A stretch of DNA of 64,000 nucleotides from Thermomonas sp. HDW16 (GCF_011302915.1 NZ_CP049872.1:1922001-1986000), one strand, 5' to 3'; shown: positions 1 through 10,504, counted from the first letter of the stretch. The notes: a model not told the origin generated them from the letters alone. Numbers and translations are program-made.

Positions 1-2
1 AA

Positions 3-947
3 GCCCTGAACGACGTGCTGCGCCTGAGCCGCGGCATGACCTACAAGAACGCAGTCGCTGGCCTCGATATCGGCGGTGGGAAGGCTGTGATCATCGGCAA
101 CCCGGCCACCGACAAATCCGAGGCGCTGTTCCGCGCGTTCGGCAAGTTCGTGGATTCCCTCGGCGGCCGCTACATCACCGCCGAGGACGTCGGCATCGAC
201 GTCAACGACATGGAATACGTGTACCGCGAGACCGAATACGTGACCGGCGTGCACCAGGTGCATGGCGGCTCCGGCGACCCCTCGCCGTTCACCGCCTACG
301 GCACCCTGCAGGGCCTGATGGCCACCCTCAACACCAAGTTCGGCGACGAGGAAGTCGGCAAGTATTCCTATGCCGTGCAGGGCCTGGGCCACGTCGGCAT
401 GGAGTTCGTGAAGCTGCTGAAGGAACGCGGCGCCAAGATCTTCGTCACCGACATCAACCAGGGCCTGATCGACAAGGCCGTGTCCGAGTACGGCGCCGAA
501 GCCGTGGGCCTGGACGAGATCTACGACGTGCCCGCCGACGTGTATTCGCCCTGCGCGCTGGGCGGCACCGTCAACGAGCAGACCCTGCCGCGCCTGAAGG
601 CGAAGGTGATCTGCGGCGCGGCCAACAACCAGCTGGCCAACAACGCGATCGGCGATGAAGTCACCAAGCGCGGCATCCTGTATGCGCCGGACTACGCGGT
701 GAACGCCGGTGGCGTGATGAACGTGGCGCTGGAGCTCGACGGCTACAACCGCGAGCGCGCGATGCGCATGATGCGGACGATCTACCACAACCTGCATCGC
801 ATCTACGAAATCTCCGAGCGCGACGGCATCCCGACCTACATGGCCGCCGATCGGCTGGCCGAGGAGCGCATCAGCGCCATCGGCAAGCTCAAGCTGCCGC
901 TGGGCCGCGGTGCGCCGCGCTTCCAGGGCCGAATTCGCGGGCATTGA
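3..947 (+). CDS. ldh: Leucine dehydrogenase, N-terminus beyond window
   Basis: NAD-dependent oxidative deamination of leucine (also valine and isoleucine) to the branched-chain 2-oxo acid, in the cytoplasm; first step of leucine catabolism. The open frame runs in from the left edge (first complete codon at base 3), so about 45-50 N-terminal residues of the usual ~360 are missing. Visible are the family core LRLSRGMTYKNA, the glycine-rich substrate/catalytic region with GGGK, the segment RYITAEDVG, and a Rossmann fingerprint GLGHVG at about 381-398. Near the C-terminus are NAGGV and the stretch DGIPTYMAADRLAEER. The next gene, isovaleryl-CoA dehydrogenase on the same strand, supports a role in leucine breakdown. 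The family also contains Val and Phe dehydrogenases, so exact specificity is inferred. Confidence 0.9.
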   Translation, partial: ALNDVLRLSRGMTYKNAVAGLDIGGGKAVIIGNPATDKSEALFRAFGKFVDSLGGRYITAEDVGIDVNDMEYVYRETEYVTGVHQVHGGSGDPSPFTAYGTLQGLMATLNTKFGDEEVGKYSYAVQGLGHVGMEFVKLLKERGAKIFVTDINQGLIDKAVSEYGAEAVGLDEIYDVPADVYSPCALGGTVNEQTLPRLKAKVICGAANNQLANNAIGDEVTKRGILYAPDYAVNAGGVMNVALELDGYNRERAMRMMRTIYHNLHRIYEISERDGIPTYMAADRLAEERISAIGKLKLPLGRGAPRFQGRIRGH

Positions 948-1031
948 TCCGGCGTTCGCGCAGCGATAGGCGATAATTGGACGGGGCTTCGCGCCCCGTC
1001 CTTCGTTTTCACGAGATACAGGTTGAATTGC

Positions 1032-2189
1032 ATGCGTCCTTTCCCCCTCGGCGAAGACATCGATGCCCTGCGCGACGCGGTGCGCCGCTTCGCCGATGCC
1101 GAGATCGCCCCGCGCGCGGCGCAGGTCGACGAGGACAACTGGTTCCCGCAGGATCTGTGGCCGAAGCTCGGCGAGATGGGCCTGCTCGGCATGACCGTGC
1201 CCGGCGAATACGGCGGCAGCGAGATGGGCTACCTGGCCCACCTGGTGGCGATGGAAGAGATTTCCCGCGCTTCGGGCTCGGTGGGCTTGAGCTATGGCGC
1301 GCATTCCAATCTGTGCGTGAACAACCTCTACGCCAATGGCAACGAGGCACAGCGCCAGAAGTACCTGCCGAAGCTGTGCAGCGGCGAATGGAAGGGCGCG
1401 CTCGCAATGAGCGAGCCGGGCGCGGGTTCCGATGTGGTCGGTTCGATGTCCTGTCGCGCCGAACTCAAGGGCGGCGTGTGGATCGCCAACGGCAACAAGA
1501 TGTGGATCACCAACGGCCCCGAGGCCGACGTGCTGGTGGTCTACATGCGCACCGCCGGCAAGGACGCAGGCAGCAAATGCATGACTGCCTTCATCGTCGA
1601 GAAGGACATGAAGGGATTCAGCACGGCGCAGAAGCTGGACAAGTTCGGCATGCGCGGCAGCAACACCTGCGAACTGGTGTTCGAGGATTGCGAAATCCCG
1701 CAAGAGAACGTGTTGGGCGAAGTGAACCACGGCGTCAAGGTGCTGATGAGCGGCCTCAACACCGAGCGACTCGTGCTCACCGGCGGCCCGCTGGGACTGA
1801 TGCAGGCCGCGCTCGATATCGCCCTGCCTTATGTCCGCGACCGCAAGCAGTTCGATGCCGCGATCGGCACCTTCGGGCTGATGCAGGGCAAGATCGCCGA
1901 CATGTACACCGCGTTGCAGTCCAGCCGCGCCTTCGCCTACCAGGTCGCGCGCGATTACGATGCCGGCTACAAGAGCCGCGTGGATGCGGCATCGTGCCTG
2001 TTGCACGCATCCGAAGCCGCGGTGCAGGTCGCGCTGGAAGGCATCCAGGCGCTGGGCGGCAATGGTTACATCAACGAATTCGCCACCGGCCGCATCCTGC
2101 GCGACGCCAAGTTGTACGCCATCGGTGCCGGCACCAACGAAATCCGCCGCATGCTGATCGGACGCGAGCTGTTCGCCGGCAACAGCTGA
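1032..2189 (+). CDS. ivd: Isovaleryl-CoA dehydrogenase
   Basis: FAD acyl-CoA dehydrogenase oxidising isovaleryl-CoA to 3-methylcrotonyl-CoA and passing electrons to ETF. The 385-residue product has the usual acyl-CoA dehydrogenase order: helical N-domain, beta-barrel with the FAD-contact motif [12 protein letters not shown], and C-terminal helical domain. The segment [10 protein letters not shown] carries the glutamate (E245) at the position that is the catalytic base in isovaleryl-CoA dehydrogenases, rather than the C-terminal Glu used by most other family members. The C-terminal segment [19 protein letters not shown] is typical. The ATG at 1032 is preferred over an in-frame TTG at 1023 because it gives the family N-terminus. 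It lies 84 bp after leucine dehydrogenase and ends before a strong hairpin terminator. Confidence 0.93.
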   Translation: MRPFPLGEDIDALRDAVRRFADAEIAPRAAQVDEDNWFPQDLWPKLGEMGLLGMTVPGEYGGSEMGYLAHLVAMEEISRASGSVGLSYGAHSNLCVNNLYANGNEAQRQKYLPKLCSGEWKGALAMSEPGAGSDVVGSMSCRAELKGGVWIANGNKMWITNGPEADVLVVYMRTAGKDAGSKCMTAFIVEKDMKGFSTAQKLDKFGMRGSNTCELVFEDCEIPQENVLGEVNHGVKVLMSGLNTERLVLTGGPLGLMQAALDIALPYVRDRKQFDAAIGTFGLMQGKIADMYTALQSSRAFAYQVARDYDAGYKSRVDAASCLLHASEAAVQVALEGIQALGGNGYINEFATGRILRDAKLYAIGAGTNEIRRMLIGRELFAGNS

Positions 2190-2210
2190 GCCCTGTTCCT
2201 GTCGCGCAAG

Positions 2211-2238
2211 AAAAACGCCGCGTTTCCGCGGCGTTTTT
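2211..2238. terminator. Bidirectional rho-independent terminator
   Basis: A perfect 12-bp inverted repeat (AAAAACGCCGCG / CGCGGCGTTTTT) with a 4-base loop lies between the convergent isovaleryl-CoA dehydrogenase and autotransporter genes. A-tract and T-tract flanks make it functional in both directions. Confidence 0.85.
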
Positions 2239-2259
2239 CGTTTCCGCCGATGGCGAAGA

Positions 2260-5199
2260 TCAGAAGCGCAGCATCGCCTGCAACGAAGCCATGTTGCTGT
2301 CGCCCACCTCGCTGGCACGACGGCTCAGGTCGAAGCGGAACGTCGCCTTGCCGCCGAACGCCGCCGACAGGCCAACGCCGAACAACTGGCTGCGCCGCGC
2401 CAGCCCGATCCCCTGCAACGGCGCCCATTGCTCCAGTCCGCTGAAGCTGGCGTCGAACAGTTCACCGTTCAACGCCTGCGTCTGCTGCCACTCCGCACGC
2501 GCATCGGCACGTAGGTCGATGCCACCTACACGCCAGTCGCGGGCCGCGCGCAAGCCGGCGAAGCTCTGCCAGCGGCTGCTGCTCCAGGCATCCGCGCGCA
2601 AGCCGAACCCGGTCGCGCCACCCTCGTTGAAGCCATCGTTGGCGACATGCACGTACTGCGCGCCGAGGTAAGGCGTGATCGCGATACCGGCGGCATCGAA
2701 GCGGCGGCCGATCTCGCCGAACGCCCCCAGGTAGTCGCCCGATAGCTGCGTTGCCACCGCATCCTGCATCGCGCCCAGCATCAGGTTGCGCTGCATCTGT
2801 CGCTGGAAGCTGCCGGACGCGAACTGCGCCTGCCCGTACCAGTCACCGCGCCAGGCCGACGCATACAGTTGCAGTTCGCGTTGGCGGCCGCGGCTACGAT
2901 CGCCGAACTCGCTCAGCCAGCTGGATTGTTCGAGGCGGTTCATCGCAATGCCGGCCACCGCGTTGGAGCCGACGCGCCAATCGTTGCCGATCATTTCACC
3001 GGATGCATCGACGCCGACGCTGTCGTAGCCGCCCTGTGCCAGCGTGCCGCTGCTCGCCAGGTCGCGGTACCAGCCGCCCGTTGCCTGCGATGCGTGCGAC
3101 AGCGCGTCGATGCGGGCATTAAGCGCGCGACGGCCGGCATCGATGGCATCGAAGGTCATCGCCGCGGATGCCGCGTGAAGTTCGCCAGACAGGCTGCGTA
3201 GCGACATGTCGGCGTTGGCGATGCTGGAGGATTGCTGCAAGGCGCCCGCGGCATCGATGAAAGCGCTGCCGATGCCGACTGGCAACGTGCCGGCGACCTG
3301 GCCGTCGATCGCCGTCATCGCCGATTCCACGCGCTGCGCGGAGACGTTGGTGATCGTCGAGAGGCTCATGCCCGCCACCGCATTGGTCACGCTGATGCGG
3401 TTGATGTTGAGGAATACGTTGTTCGGGTCGTAGCCCAAGGTGGCGTCGAGGAACACGTTCGGCGCGGCCTTGAGCGAGGAGAACGTGCCGCTGATCGCGC
3501 CCGCGTTCAGCAAGGTTTCCTTCGCCGCGGTGGTGTAACCGCTCTTGACGCCGAGGATCGATACCTGCCCTGCAAGCGTGGCGGTGCCCGTCACCTTCAG
3601 CGAGCTGCCCAGCCACACGCCCAGGTTGCCGGTCGACAATTGGGTGAAATTGCCGGCGATGACGGCCGGCGTACCGGCGCCGTTGAAGAAGGCGCCACTG
3701 TTGGTGACGTTGCCGCCGAACGCACCGCTGGCCCAAACCGTCGCGCCGCTGGCGATGCTCAGGTTCGATGCCAACCCTTTGCGGATATCCAGGCCACCGG
3801 CATCGACCCGTGTCGCGCCGGTGAAGCTGGCGGCCTCGGTCAATGTCAGGATGCCGCTACCAGCCTTGATCAACCCGCCACTACCGATGATGGGATTGCG
3901 CCAGGTGGAATTGCCCGTGAACGAAACGCTGACATCGCCCCACGCGAAGTTGGCCGGCCCGTTCACCGCCTTGCCGACGTCGAGCACACCCCAACCAAAG
4001 ACCTGATCCACACCAGGCGCACCAACGTCCTTGGCGGCTCCCAGAATCGTCTGGCGCACGAGGTCATTGTTGAAGTACGGGAACATCGACCACACCGCGG
4101 CTGCCGCGCCCGAGACCAATGGCGCGGCGAACGACGTGCCCTGGACCCGATATGCCTTGTCTTCGGTCGTTGCGTTCGGCGTCGTGGTACCCACCGGCGA
4201 TGCCCCGATGACGTACACCGCCCCTGGCGCGGACAGGCAATAGTTCATCGATCGTCCACAGTATTGCGAGAACGAAAGCAACTGCGTGGGGTTATCGGGG
4301 TCAAGCGCGGCAACGGTCAGCCAACCGCGCTCCAACCCGAATGACGGCGCGAGTGTCGGCAAGGAGGAGGTGTCGGATGGATCGACGCGAAAATTTGCAT
4401 CGTTGCCGTAATTGCCGTTGGCAAACACCACCAGGCCGTTCTTGTTGAGGATGAAGTCGGTATAGCCGGGCGCCATCGCGGCCGCACCCGCGGCATCGTC
4501 TTCGAAATAAACCCCACCCCAGGAATTGTTGATGATGCGTGCGCCGTGTGTGTAGAGATCCGCATGCGCTTCGTTCAAGAAGGAGGCGAAACCGGCCGCG
4601 TCCGCCGTGCTGACGGCATTTCCCTGCCCCGAACCATCATCGGTCGGCGGGTTGTCCGAAAGGAAGCGTCCCGAAACGATGGTGGCCGCCGGTGCAACGC
4701 CACCGGGCCAGCGCCCGACGGCCGAGCCTGCCGCCGTCAATGCAACCCATGTCCCGTGCTCCAGCACATAGTCCACATTCTGGTTGTTGGTGGACGGATC
4801 CAGATAGAACCCGTTGTAGGCAACACGTGGAGTGAGCTGCGGATGAGTGCGTCGCACGCCCGAATCGAGGATGCCGATGCCGATACCTTGACCCCGCGCG
4901 CCGGCGGCGAGCGAGGCACCGGCATTGATCACCTGCATCTGCACGCCGAGCTGAGTATCGAAGCTGATCGGAGCCGGCAAGGACGATATCGCCGCGGGAT
5001 TCACTTGCGTCAACGCACTGTCGTTCGCCACCGTCGGCGTGAACCCTGGCCCCGTTGGCGTGACGGGTGGCGGGCTGGGCCGCACATTGCTGCCCCCGCC
5101 TCCACCACCGCATGCCGCCAATGCCAGCGTGATCGCGCAGGGCAACAAGGCGGACACCAACGATTGTCCGGATCGGGGCTGGTTGGTCTGAATGATCAT
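2260..5199 (-). CDS. Subtilisin-like (S8) serine protease autotransporter with lipoprotein signal
   Basis: Predicted surface protease, self-secreted through its own beta barrel (type Va). In the 979-residue product a lipobox LAAC places the lipidated cysteine at C30, followed by a Gly run and a Pro-rich linker. The S8 triad is D112 (ILDSGV), H148 (EHGTW) and S356 (GTSFAAP), with the oxyanion Asn in NNSWGG near 225. An autotransporter-associated beta-strand repeat follows (about 490-560). The last ~280 residues are an autotransporter barrel ending in Phe, as expected for BAM recognition. Start chosen at 5199 because it gives a signal peptide and has a GAGAG ribosome site just upstream; the frame opens 65 codons further up without such features. 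Neisseria NalP and Bordetella SphB1 have the same lipobox-S8-barrel layout. Substrate unknown. Confidence 0.88.
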   Translation of the reverse strand: MIIQTNQPRSGQSLVSALLPCAITLALAACGGGGGGSNVRPSPPPVTPTGPGFTPTVANDSALTQVNPAAISSLPAPISFDTQLGVQMQVINAGASLAAGARGQGIGIGILDSGVRRTHPQLTPRVAYNGFYLDPSTNNQNVDYVLEHGTWVALTAAGSAVGRWPGGVAPAATIVSGRFLSDNPPTDDGSGQGNAVSTADAAGFASFLNEAHADLYTHGARIINNSWGGVYFEDDAAGAAAMAPGYTDFILNKNGLVVFANGNYGNDANFRVDPSDTSSLPTLAPSFGLERGWLTVAALDPDNPTQLLSFSQYCGRSMNYCLSAPGAVYVIGASPVGTTTPNATTEDKAYRVQGTSFAAPLVSGAAAAVWSMFPYFNNDLVRQTILGAAKDVGAPGVDQVFGWGVLDVGKAVNGPANFAWGDVSVSFTGNSTWRNPIIGSGGLIKAGSGILTLTEAASFTGATRVDAGGLDIRKGLASNLSIASGATVWASGAFGGNVTNSGAFFNGAGTPAVIAGNFTQLSTGNLGVWLGSSLKVTGTATLAGQVSILGVKSGYTTAAKETLLNAGAISGTFSSLKAAPNVFLDATLGYDPNNVFLNINRISVTNAVAGMSLSTITNVSAQRVESAMTAIDGQVAGTLPVGIGSAFIDAAGALQQSSSIANADMSLRSLSGELHAASAAMTFDAIDAGRRALNARIDALSHASQATGGWYRDLASSGTLAQGGYDSVGVDASGEMIGNDWRVGSNAVAGIAMNRLEQSSWLSEFGDRSRGRQRELQLYASAWRGDWYGQAQFASGSFQRQMQRNLMLGAMQDAVATQLSGDYLGAFGEIGRRFDAAGIAITPYLGAQYVHVANDGFNEGGATGFGLRADAWSSSRWQSFAGLRAARDWRVGGIDLRADARAEWQQTQALNGELFDASFSGLEQWAPLQGIGLARRSQLFGVGLSAAFGGKATFRFDLSRRASEVGDSNMASLQAMLRF

Positions 5200-5408
5200 T
5201 GCGCTCTCGAATGCTCGCGCCGATGGCCCGCGGCCACCCCCTCTCGCGATGACACACGTTGTATGCGATGCGAAGCCGTATCTCAACCATTGGAGACTGA
5301 ACCGGTCAGCCGGATGCCGCAGCGCAACATCGACATGGATTTCGCGCCATAATCGGGAAATAGAGTCCCTCCCCCGGCCCATCGGCCCATGCACTCCGGA
5401 GCCCCCAA

Positions 5409-6584
5409 ATGAGCGATATCGTCATCGTTGGTGCCAAGCGCACCGCCATCGGTTCCTTCCTTGGCCAATACACCGGCACGCCGACCCCGGCACTCGGCAC
5501 TGCCGCGATATCCGCCGCACTCGCCCAATCCGGCATCGCCGCCGACACGGTGGACGAAGTGATCATGGGCTGCGTGCTGCCCGCCGGCCTCGGCCAGGCG
5601 CCGGCACGGCAGGCCTCGCGCGCCGCGGGCATCCCGGATGCAGCGGGCTGCACCACCATCAACAAGGTCTGCGGTTCCGGCATGAAAGCCGTGATGCTGG
5701 CGCATGACCTGATCAAGGCCGGCTCGGCGCAGGCGGTGATCGCCGGTGGCATGGAGTCGATGACCAATGCCCCGCACCTGCTCAACAACTCACGCACCGG
5801 CACCCGTTACGGCAGCGCGGAAATGCTCGACCACATGGCCTGGGACGGCCTGACCAACCCCTACGACGGCAAGGCGATGGGCGTGTTCGGTGACGCCGCC
5901 TGCGCCAAGTATGGCTATGACCGCGCGGCGGTGGACGCGTATTCTGCAGAAAGCGCCAAGCGCGCGCAGGCGGCGCAAGTCAGTGGTGCCTTCGTCGACG
6001 AAATCACCCCGGTCACGGTGAAAACCCGGAAGGGCGAAGTCGTCGTCGACAAGGACGAAGAACCCGGCAAGATCGACATCAACAAGATTCCCGAACTGCG
6101 CGCCGCGTTCGGCAAGGACGGCGTGTTGACCGCTGCCTCGTCCTCCAAGATCTCGGATGGCGCCGCTGCGCTGGTGGTGATGTCGGCCGAAGCCGCCGCC
6201 GCAGCCGGGGCCAAGCCATTGGCGCGGATCGTTGCCCATGCCACGCATGCGCAGGCGCCGGAGTGGTTCACCACTGCGCCAGTGGCCGCAATCAAGAACG
6301 TGCTGGACAAGGCTGGTTGGACCGTGGCCGATGTCGACCTGTTCGAAGTCAATGAAGCGTTCGCCTGCGTGGCGATGGCCCCGATGACCGACCTCGGCAT
6401 CCCCCACGACAAGTTGAACGTGAACGGCGGCGCCTTGGCCCTGGGCCACCCGATCGGGGCCTCCGGCGCACGCCTGCTCGTCACCTTGCTGAACGCCCTG
6501 AAGGCCCGTGGTGGCAAGCGCGGCGTGGCGTCCCTGTGCATCGGCGGCGGCGAAGCGACCGCCATGGCCATCGAGCTTTTGTGA
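5409..6584 (+). CDS. Acetyl-CoA acetyltransferase (thiolase)
   Basis: Thiolase of the AtoB/PhaA type: thiolytic cleavage of acetoacetyl-CoA to two acetyl-CoA, or the reverse condensation. The length of 391 residues is standard. The nucleophile is C88 (NKVCGSGMKAV), and the C-terminal catalytic residues are H347 (GHPIGASG) and C377 (SLCIGGGEA). A GGAG ribosome site lies 8-11 bases before the ATG. In this context it would finish leucine degradation, converting acetoacetate-derived acetoacetyl-CoA to acetyl-CoA, and could also serve isoleucine catabolism. No CoA-transferase is present in the window. The 209 bp upstream separate it from the divergent autotransporter; only a CATAAT hexamer (5348-5353) resembles a promoter element there, without a good -35. 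Confidence 0.93.
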   Translation: MSDIVIVGAKRTAIGSFLGQYTGTPTPALGTAAISAALAQSGIAADTVDEVIMGCVLPAGLGQAPARQASRAAGIPDAAGCTTINKVCGSGMKAVMLAHDLIKAGSAQAVIAGGMESMTNAPHLLNNSRTGTRYGSAEMLDHMAWDGLTNPYDGKAMGVFGDAACAKYGYDRAAVDAYSAESAKRAQAAQVSGAFVDEITPVTVKTRKGEVVVDKDEEPGKIDINKIPELRAAFGKDGVLTAASSSKISDGAAALVVMSAEAAAAAGAKPLARIVAHATHAQAPEWFTTAPVAAIKNVLDKAGWTVADVDLFEVNEAFACVAMAPMTDLGIPHDKLNVNGGALALGHPIGASGARLLVTLLNALKARGGKRGVASLCIGGGEATAMAIELL

Positions 6585-6624
6585 AGAACTTGAACGAGAA
6601 CGTGAAAAAAAGTCGGCCAACCGC

Positions 6625-6653
6625 TTGACACGCGACATTGGCTTGTCATCATG
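6625..6653 (+). promoter_or_regulatory. Possible sigma70 promoter for first Ala-rich lipoprotein
   Basis: A consensus -35 TTGACA (6625-6630) is followed after 17 bases by a weak -10 candidate ATCATG (6648-6653). The next gene starts at 6713, which would leave a leader of about 50 bases. The -35 is exact but the -10 is poor, so the assignment is tentative. Confidence 0.35.
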
Positions 6654-6712
6654 TTACTGGCGCGCAGTTTGCGCGTTGCCAAAACTCATATAAACGACGA
6701 GGAATCCGTATC

Positions 6713-7072
6713 ATGTCGATCAACAAGATCCTGCTGGCGATGGCTCTGGGCCTGGCCCTGACCGCTTGCAGCAACAAGGAGCAGGCTGCCGACGCTACCG
6801 CCGACGCCGCTGCCGCTGCTGACACCGCCCAGGCTTCCGCCGACGCTGCCGCCGCCACTGGCGACGCCGCTGCCGCCGACGCTGCCCAGGCTGCTGCCGA
6901 CACCGCTGCTTCGGCTGCTGACGCCGCCGCTGCTTCGGCCGACGCCACCGCCGCTGCCGCTACCCCGGCTGCTGCCGACAACGCTGCCGACGCCGCTGGC
7001 CAGGCTGCCGACGCTGCCGAGCAGGCCGCCGACGCTGCCAAGCAGGCTTCGGACGCTGCTGCGAAGAAGTAA
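6713..7072 (+). CDS. Small alanine-rich lipoprotein 1
   Basis: Predicted lipoprotein of 119 residues. The signal peptide MSINKILLAMALGLALTACS ends in a lipobox with C19, so the mature protein is about 100 residues. That mature part is almost only Ala with regularly spaced Asp, Gln, Ser and Thr, and ends in three clean heptads AADAAGQ / AADAAEQ / AADAAKQ and a terminal Lys-Lys. This predicts one long helix or an Ala-zipper coiled coil, in the manner of Braun lipoprotein Lpp. The ATG at 6713 has a strong GAGG ribosome site; the frame extends upstream without one. A paralogue follows 198 bp downstream. Function is unknown; a periplasmic spacer or peptidoglycan tether is inference only. Confidence 0.75.
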   Translation: MSINKILLAMALGLALTACSNKEQAADATADAAAAADTAQASADAAAATGDAAAADAAQAAADTAASAADAAAASADATAAAATPAAADNAADAAGQAADAAEQAADAAKQASDAAAKK

Positions 7073-7114
7073 TCCGACAGGCGCAAACGCCTATTCAGAT
7101 TGCTGTAGAATCGG

Positions 7115-7142
7115 AAAAGCCGTCGGTGCGCCGACGGCTTTT
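7115..7142 (+). terminator. Rho-independent terminator after lipoprotein 1
   Basis: Stem AAAAGCCGTCGG / CCGACGGCTTTT (12 bp) with loop TGCG and a following T run, 42 bases after the stop codon. It shows the two Ala-rich lipoprotein genes are separate transcription units. Confidence 0.85.
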
Positions 7143-7270
7143 TCGTACCCCGGGCAACCGGGATGTTGTAAGTCAGTGAACGACCCGCCGGCCTTGCCGG
7201 ATCGCTAAGCGCACTGGCGTTGCCTGATCCGCAAACCGATCCATTTCAGACAACTCCTCAGGAGAGAACC

Positions 7271-7654
7271 ATGAACACCAAGCTTTACGTGCTCCTCGCC
7301 GCTGGCGTCCTCGCTCTGTCGGCCTGCAAGAACGAATCCGCCGACGCCGCCGCCGACGCTGCCGCTGCCACCGAGCAGGCTGCTGACGCCGCTGCCACCG
7401 CTGCTGCGACCACCGGCGACGCCGCTGCCACCGCCGCGGACGCTGCTGGTGATGCTGCTTCCGCTGCCGGCGACGCTGCCGCTGCGACCGTCGACGCCGC
7501 TGCCGCCGCAACCGGCGACGCCGCCGCTGCCGCTGCCGACGCCACCAAGGACGCTGCTGCCAACGTTGCAGACGCCGCCAAGGACGCTACCGCCGACGCC
7601 GCTGGCGCCGTGAAGGATGGCGCCGCCAAGGTCGAAGAAGCCGCCAAGAAGTAA
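7271..7654 (+). CDS. Small alanine-rich lipoprotein 2 (paralogue)
   Basis: Predicted lipoprotein of 127 residues with signal peptide MNTKLYVLLAAGVLALSACK, lipobox LSAC and lipidated C19. The mature part is again mostly Ala with Asp/Thr/Gly at near-heptad spacing and ends in VEEAAKK. It is clearly related in design to the gene 198 bp upstream, but the repeats differ in detail, so the pair looks like an old tandem duplication or repeat-driven divergence. The AGGAGAGA ribosome site directly before the ATG is strong and suggests high expression. Terminators flank it on both sides, so it is its own unit. The C-terminal Lys resembles Lpp, whose terminal Lys is cross-linked to peptidoglycan; that link is inference. 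Confidence 0.75.
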   Translation: MNTKLYVLLAAGVLALSACKNESADAAADAAAATEQAADAAATAAATTGDAAATAADAAGDAASAAGDAAAATVDAAAAATGDAAAAAADATKDAAANVADAAKDATADAAGAVKDGAAKVEEAAKK

Positions 7655-7680
7655 TCCTTCTTTGCTGCATGCAAGACCGG

Positions 7681-7704
7681 AAAGGCCCGCTTCGGCGGGC
7701 CTTT
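7681..7704 (+). terminator. Rho-independent terminator after lipoprotein 2
   Basis: Perfect 10-bp stem AAAGGCCCGC / GCGGGCCTTT with loop TTCG followed by TCTCTTT, 26 bases past the stop codon. Confidence 0.8.
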
Positions 7705-7819
7705 CTCTTTGCTGCCGCCACCTGCCACGCCAACACTTAAGCCCTGCTTTCCGCACGGTTCCCAAGCGTCTGCATGCGAACAGGTATCCTGTCGCCATGA
7801 CCGCACAGACCGCCTACGC

Positions 7820-9430
<1,611 letters not shown>

Positions 9431-9550
9431 CACGGAGTGTGATCTCCCTCTCGATCAGCCAGTTGCGGCACCTACCTGTCGTATTCATGCAGGAAATCGC
9501 CGCAAAGTGGTGCTAGCCTCGGCAGTCCGCCCCCGAGGAGATTGACTGCA

Positions 9551-10051
9551 ATGGCAATTGGCTGGAAAGACCCGACACCGGCGAAAGCCGAACCTGCCCG
9601 TTTCGATGCCCCTCCGCCCTCGCCCATCAACGAGGCGCCGCAGCCAGCATCCGCGCCAACCCCGATCCGCGCGGTGGAAACGCCGGCGCGTGAGTCGGTG
9701 ATCGCCGCCGACCTCGCCATCGAAGGCAAGATCGAAGGCGCCGGCCACGTCCGCATCGCCGGCAAGTTCAAGGGCGACGTCAAGGTGCAGGGCAACCTGA
9801 CCATCGAACAGGGCGCGAAGGTCGCCGGTGGCGTGGCCGCAAGCAAGGTGACGCTGGCCGGCGAGCTGGACGGCAACATCGAATCCGCGCAGCAAGTCGA
9901 ACTGCTGCAGAGCGGCGTGATCAACGGCGATCTCAAGGCCGGTTCGCTGACCGTGGCCGCCGGCAGTCGCATCCGCGGCCATGTGGAATGCGGCTGGAGC
10001 GACAAGGACGGCAAGTCCGCGTCGAAGACGGAGTCCGGCAGCGCCGCATGA
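9551..10051 (+). CDS. Bactofilin (DUF583)
   Basis: Cytoskeletal protein that polymerises without nucleotide; in other bacteria bactofilins scaffold cell-shape and envelope enzymes. The 166-residue product has a Pro/Ala-rich tail (residues 1-45) and then the bactofilin right-handed beta-helix. There short repeats are visible: IEGKIEGAGHVRIAG, KGDVKVQGNLTIEQGAKV, GGVAASKVTLAG, DGNIESAQQVEL, NGDLKAGSLTV. ATG 9551 is chosen because a GAGGAG ribosome site (about 9533-9539) is well spaced from it; an in-frame TTG at 9542 is too close. Its stop overlaps the next start by 4 bases (ATGA), so the zinc-ribbon protein is probably translated with it. Confidence 0.88.
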   Translation: MAIGWKDPTPAKAEPARFDAPPPSPINEAPQPASAPTPIRAVETPARESVIAADLAIEGKIEGAGHVRIAGKFKGDVKVQGNLTIEQGAKVAGGVAASKVTLAGELDGNIESAQQVELLQSGVINGDLKAGSLTVAAGSRIRGHVECGWSDKDGKSASKTESGSAA

Positions 10052-10404
10052 GCGTGCTGCGCCCCGGCACGGCAGGTGCGACGCGCACCTGCCCGCACTG
10101 CAAGGCCACCATCCTGGAAAGCTCGGCGGTGTGCCCGGCGTGTCGCGGGCACCTGAAGTTCGATGCGCCGGCCGTGGACGCCGCGCAGCGCTTCGTGCCG
10201 CTGAAGGTGGAAGGCACGATCAACGCGACCGACGACAACGCGTTCGAGTACACGATGGTGGTGGTGATCCGCAACGAACGCGGCGAGGAAATCGGCCGTC
10301 ACGTGGCCGGCGTCGGTGCGGTGTTCCCCGGTGAATCGCGCAGTTTCGATGTCAGCGTGGAAGCGGTGCCGGCGAATCCCGGCAAGCGCCGGCTGAAGCA
10401 CTAG
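10048..10404 (+). CDS. Zinc-ribbon protein coupled to bactofilin
   Basis: Small cytoplasmic protein of 118 residues with no signal peptide or membrane segment. The N-terminus has two CxxC knuckles (CPHC and CPAC, about residues 16-33), the signature of a structural zinc ribbon. The rest (GTINATDDNAFEYTMVVVIRNERGEEIG, FPGESRSFDV) looks like a beta-sandwich FxLyD-type domain. The start codon overlaps the bactofilin stop (ATGA), indicating translational coupling and a likely shared process. The precise role is not recognised. Confidence 0.65.
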   Translation: MSVLRPGTAGATRTCPHCKATILESSAVCPACRGHLKFDAPAVDAAQRFVPLKVEGTINATDDNAFEYTMVVVIRNERGEEIGRHVAGVGAVFPGESRSFDVSVEAVPANPGKRRLKH

Positions 10405-10435
10405 TCAGTCACAGCTGTCGCAGCCACCGGCGCGG

Positions 10436-10455
10436 AGTCGAAGGGGGCTTCGACT
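10436..10455. terminator. Hairpin between convergent genes
   Basis: Perfect 8-bp inverted repeat AGTCGAAG / CTTCGACT with loop GGGG, about 30 bases after the zinc-ribbon stop and before the convergent TPR gene. No T tract follows, so terminator function is uncertain. Confidence 0.4.
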
Positions 10456-10504
10456 TCGGTGCTGCGCGCCTACGCTCAGCACGAACGGAAACAGATTGCC
10501 GCGC

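Noticed and set aside
6790..7640. Ala-rich repeats as a CRISPR or tandem DNA repeat array
   Set aside because: Units are irregular in DNA and explained by coding for Ala/Asp heptads; no constant repeat with unique spacers.
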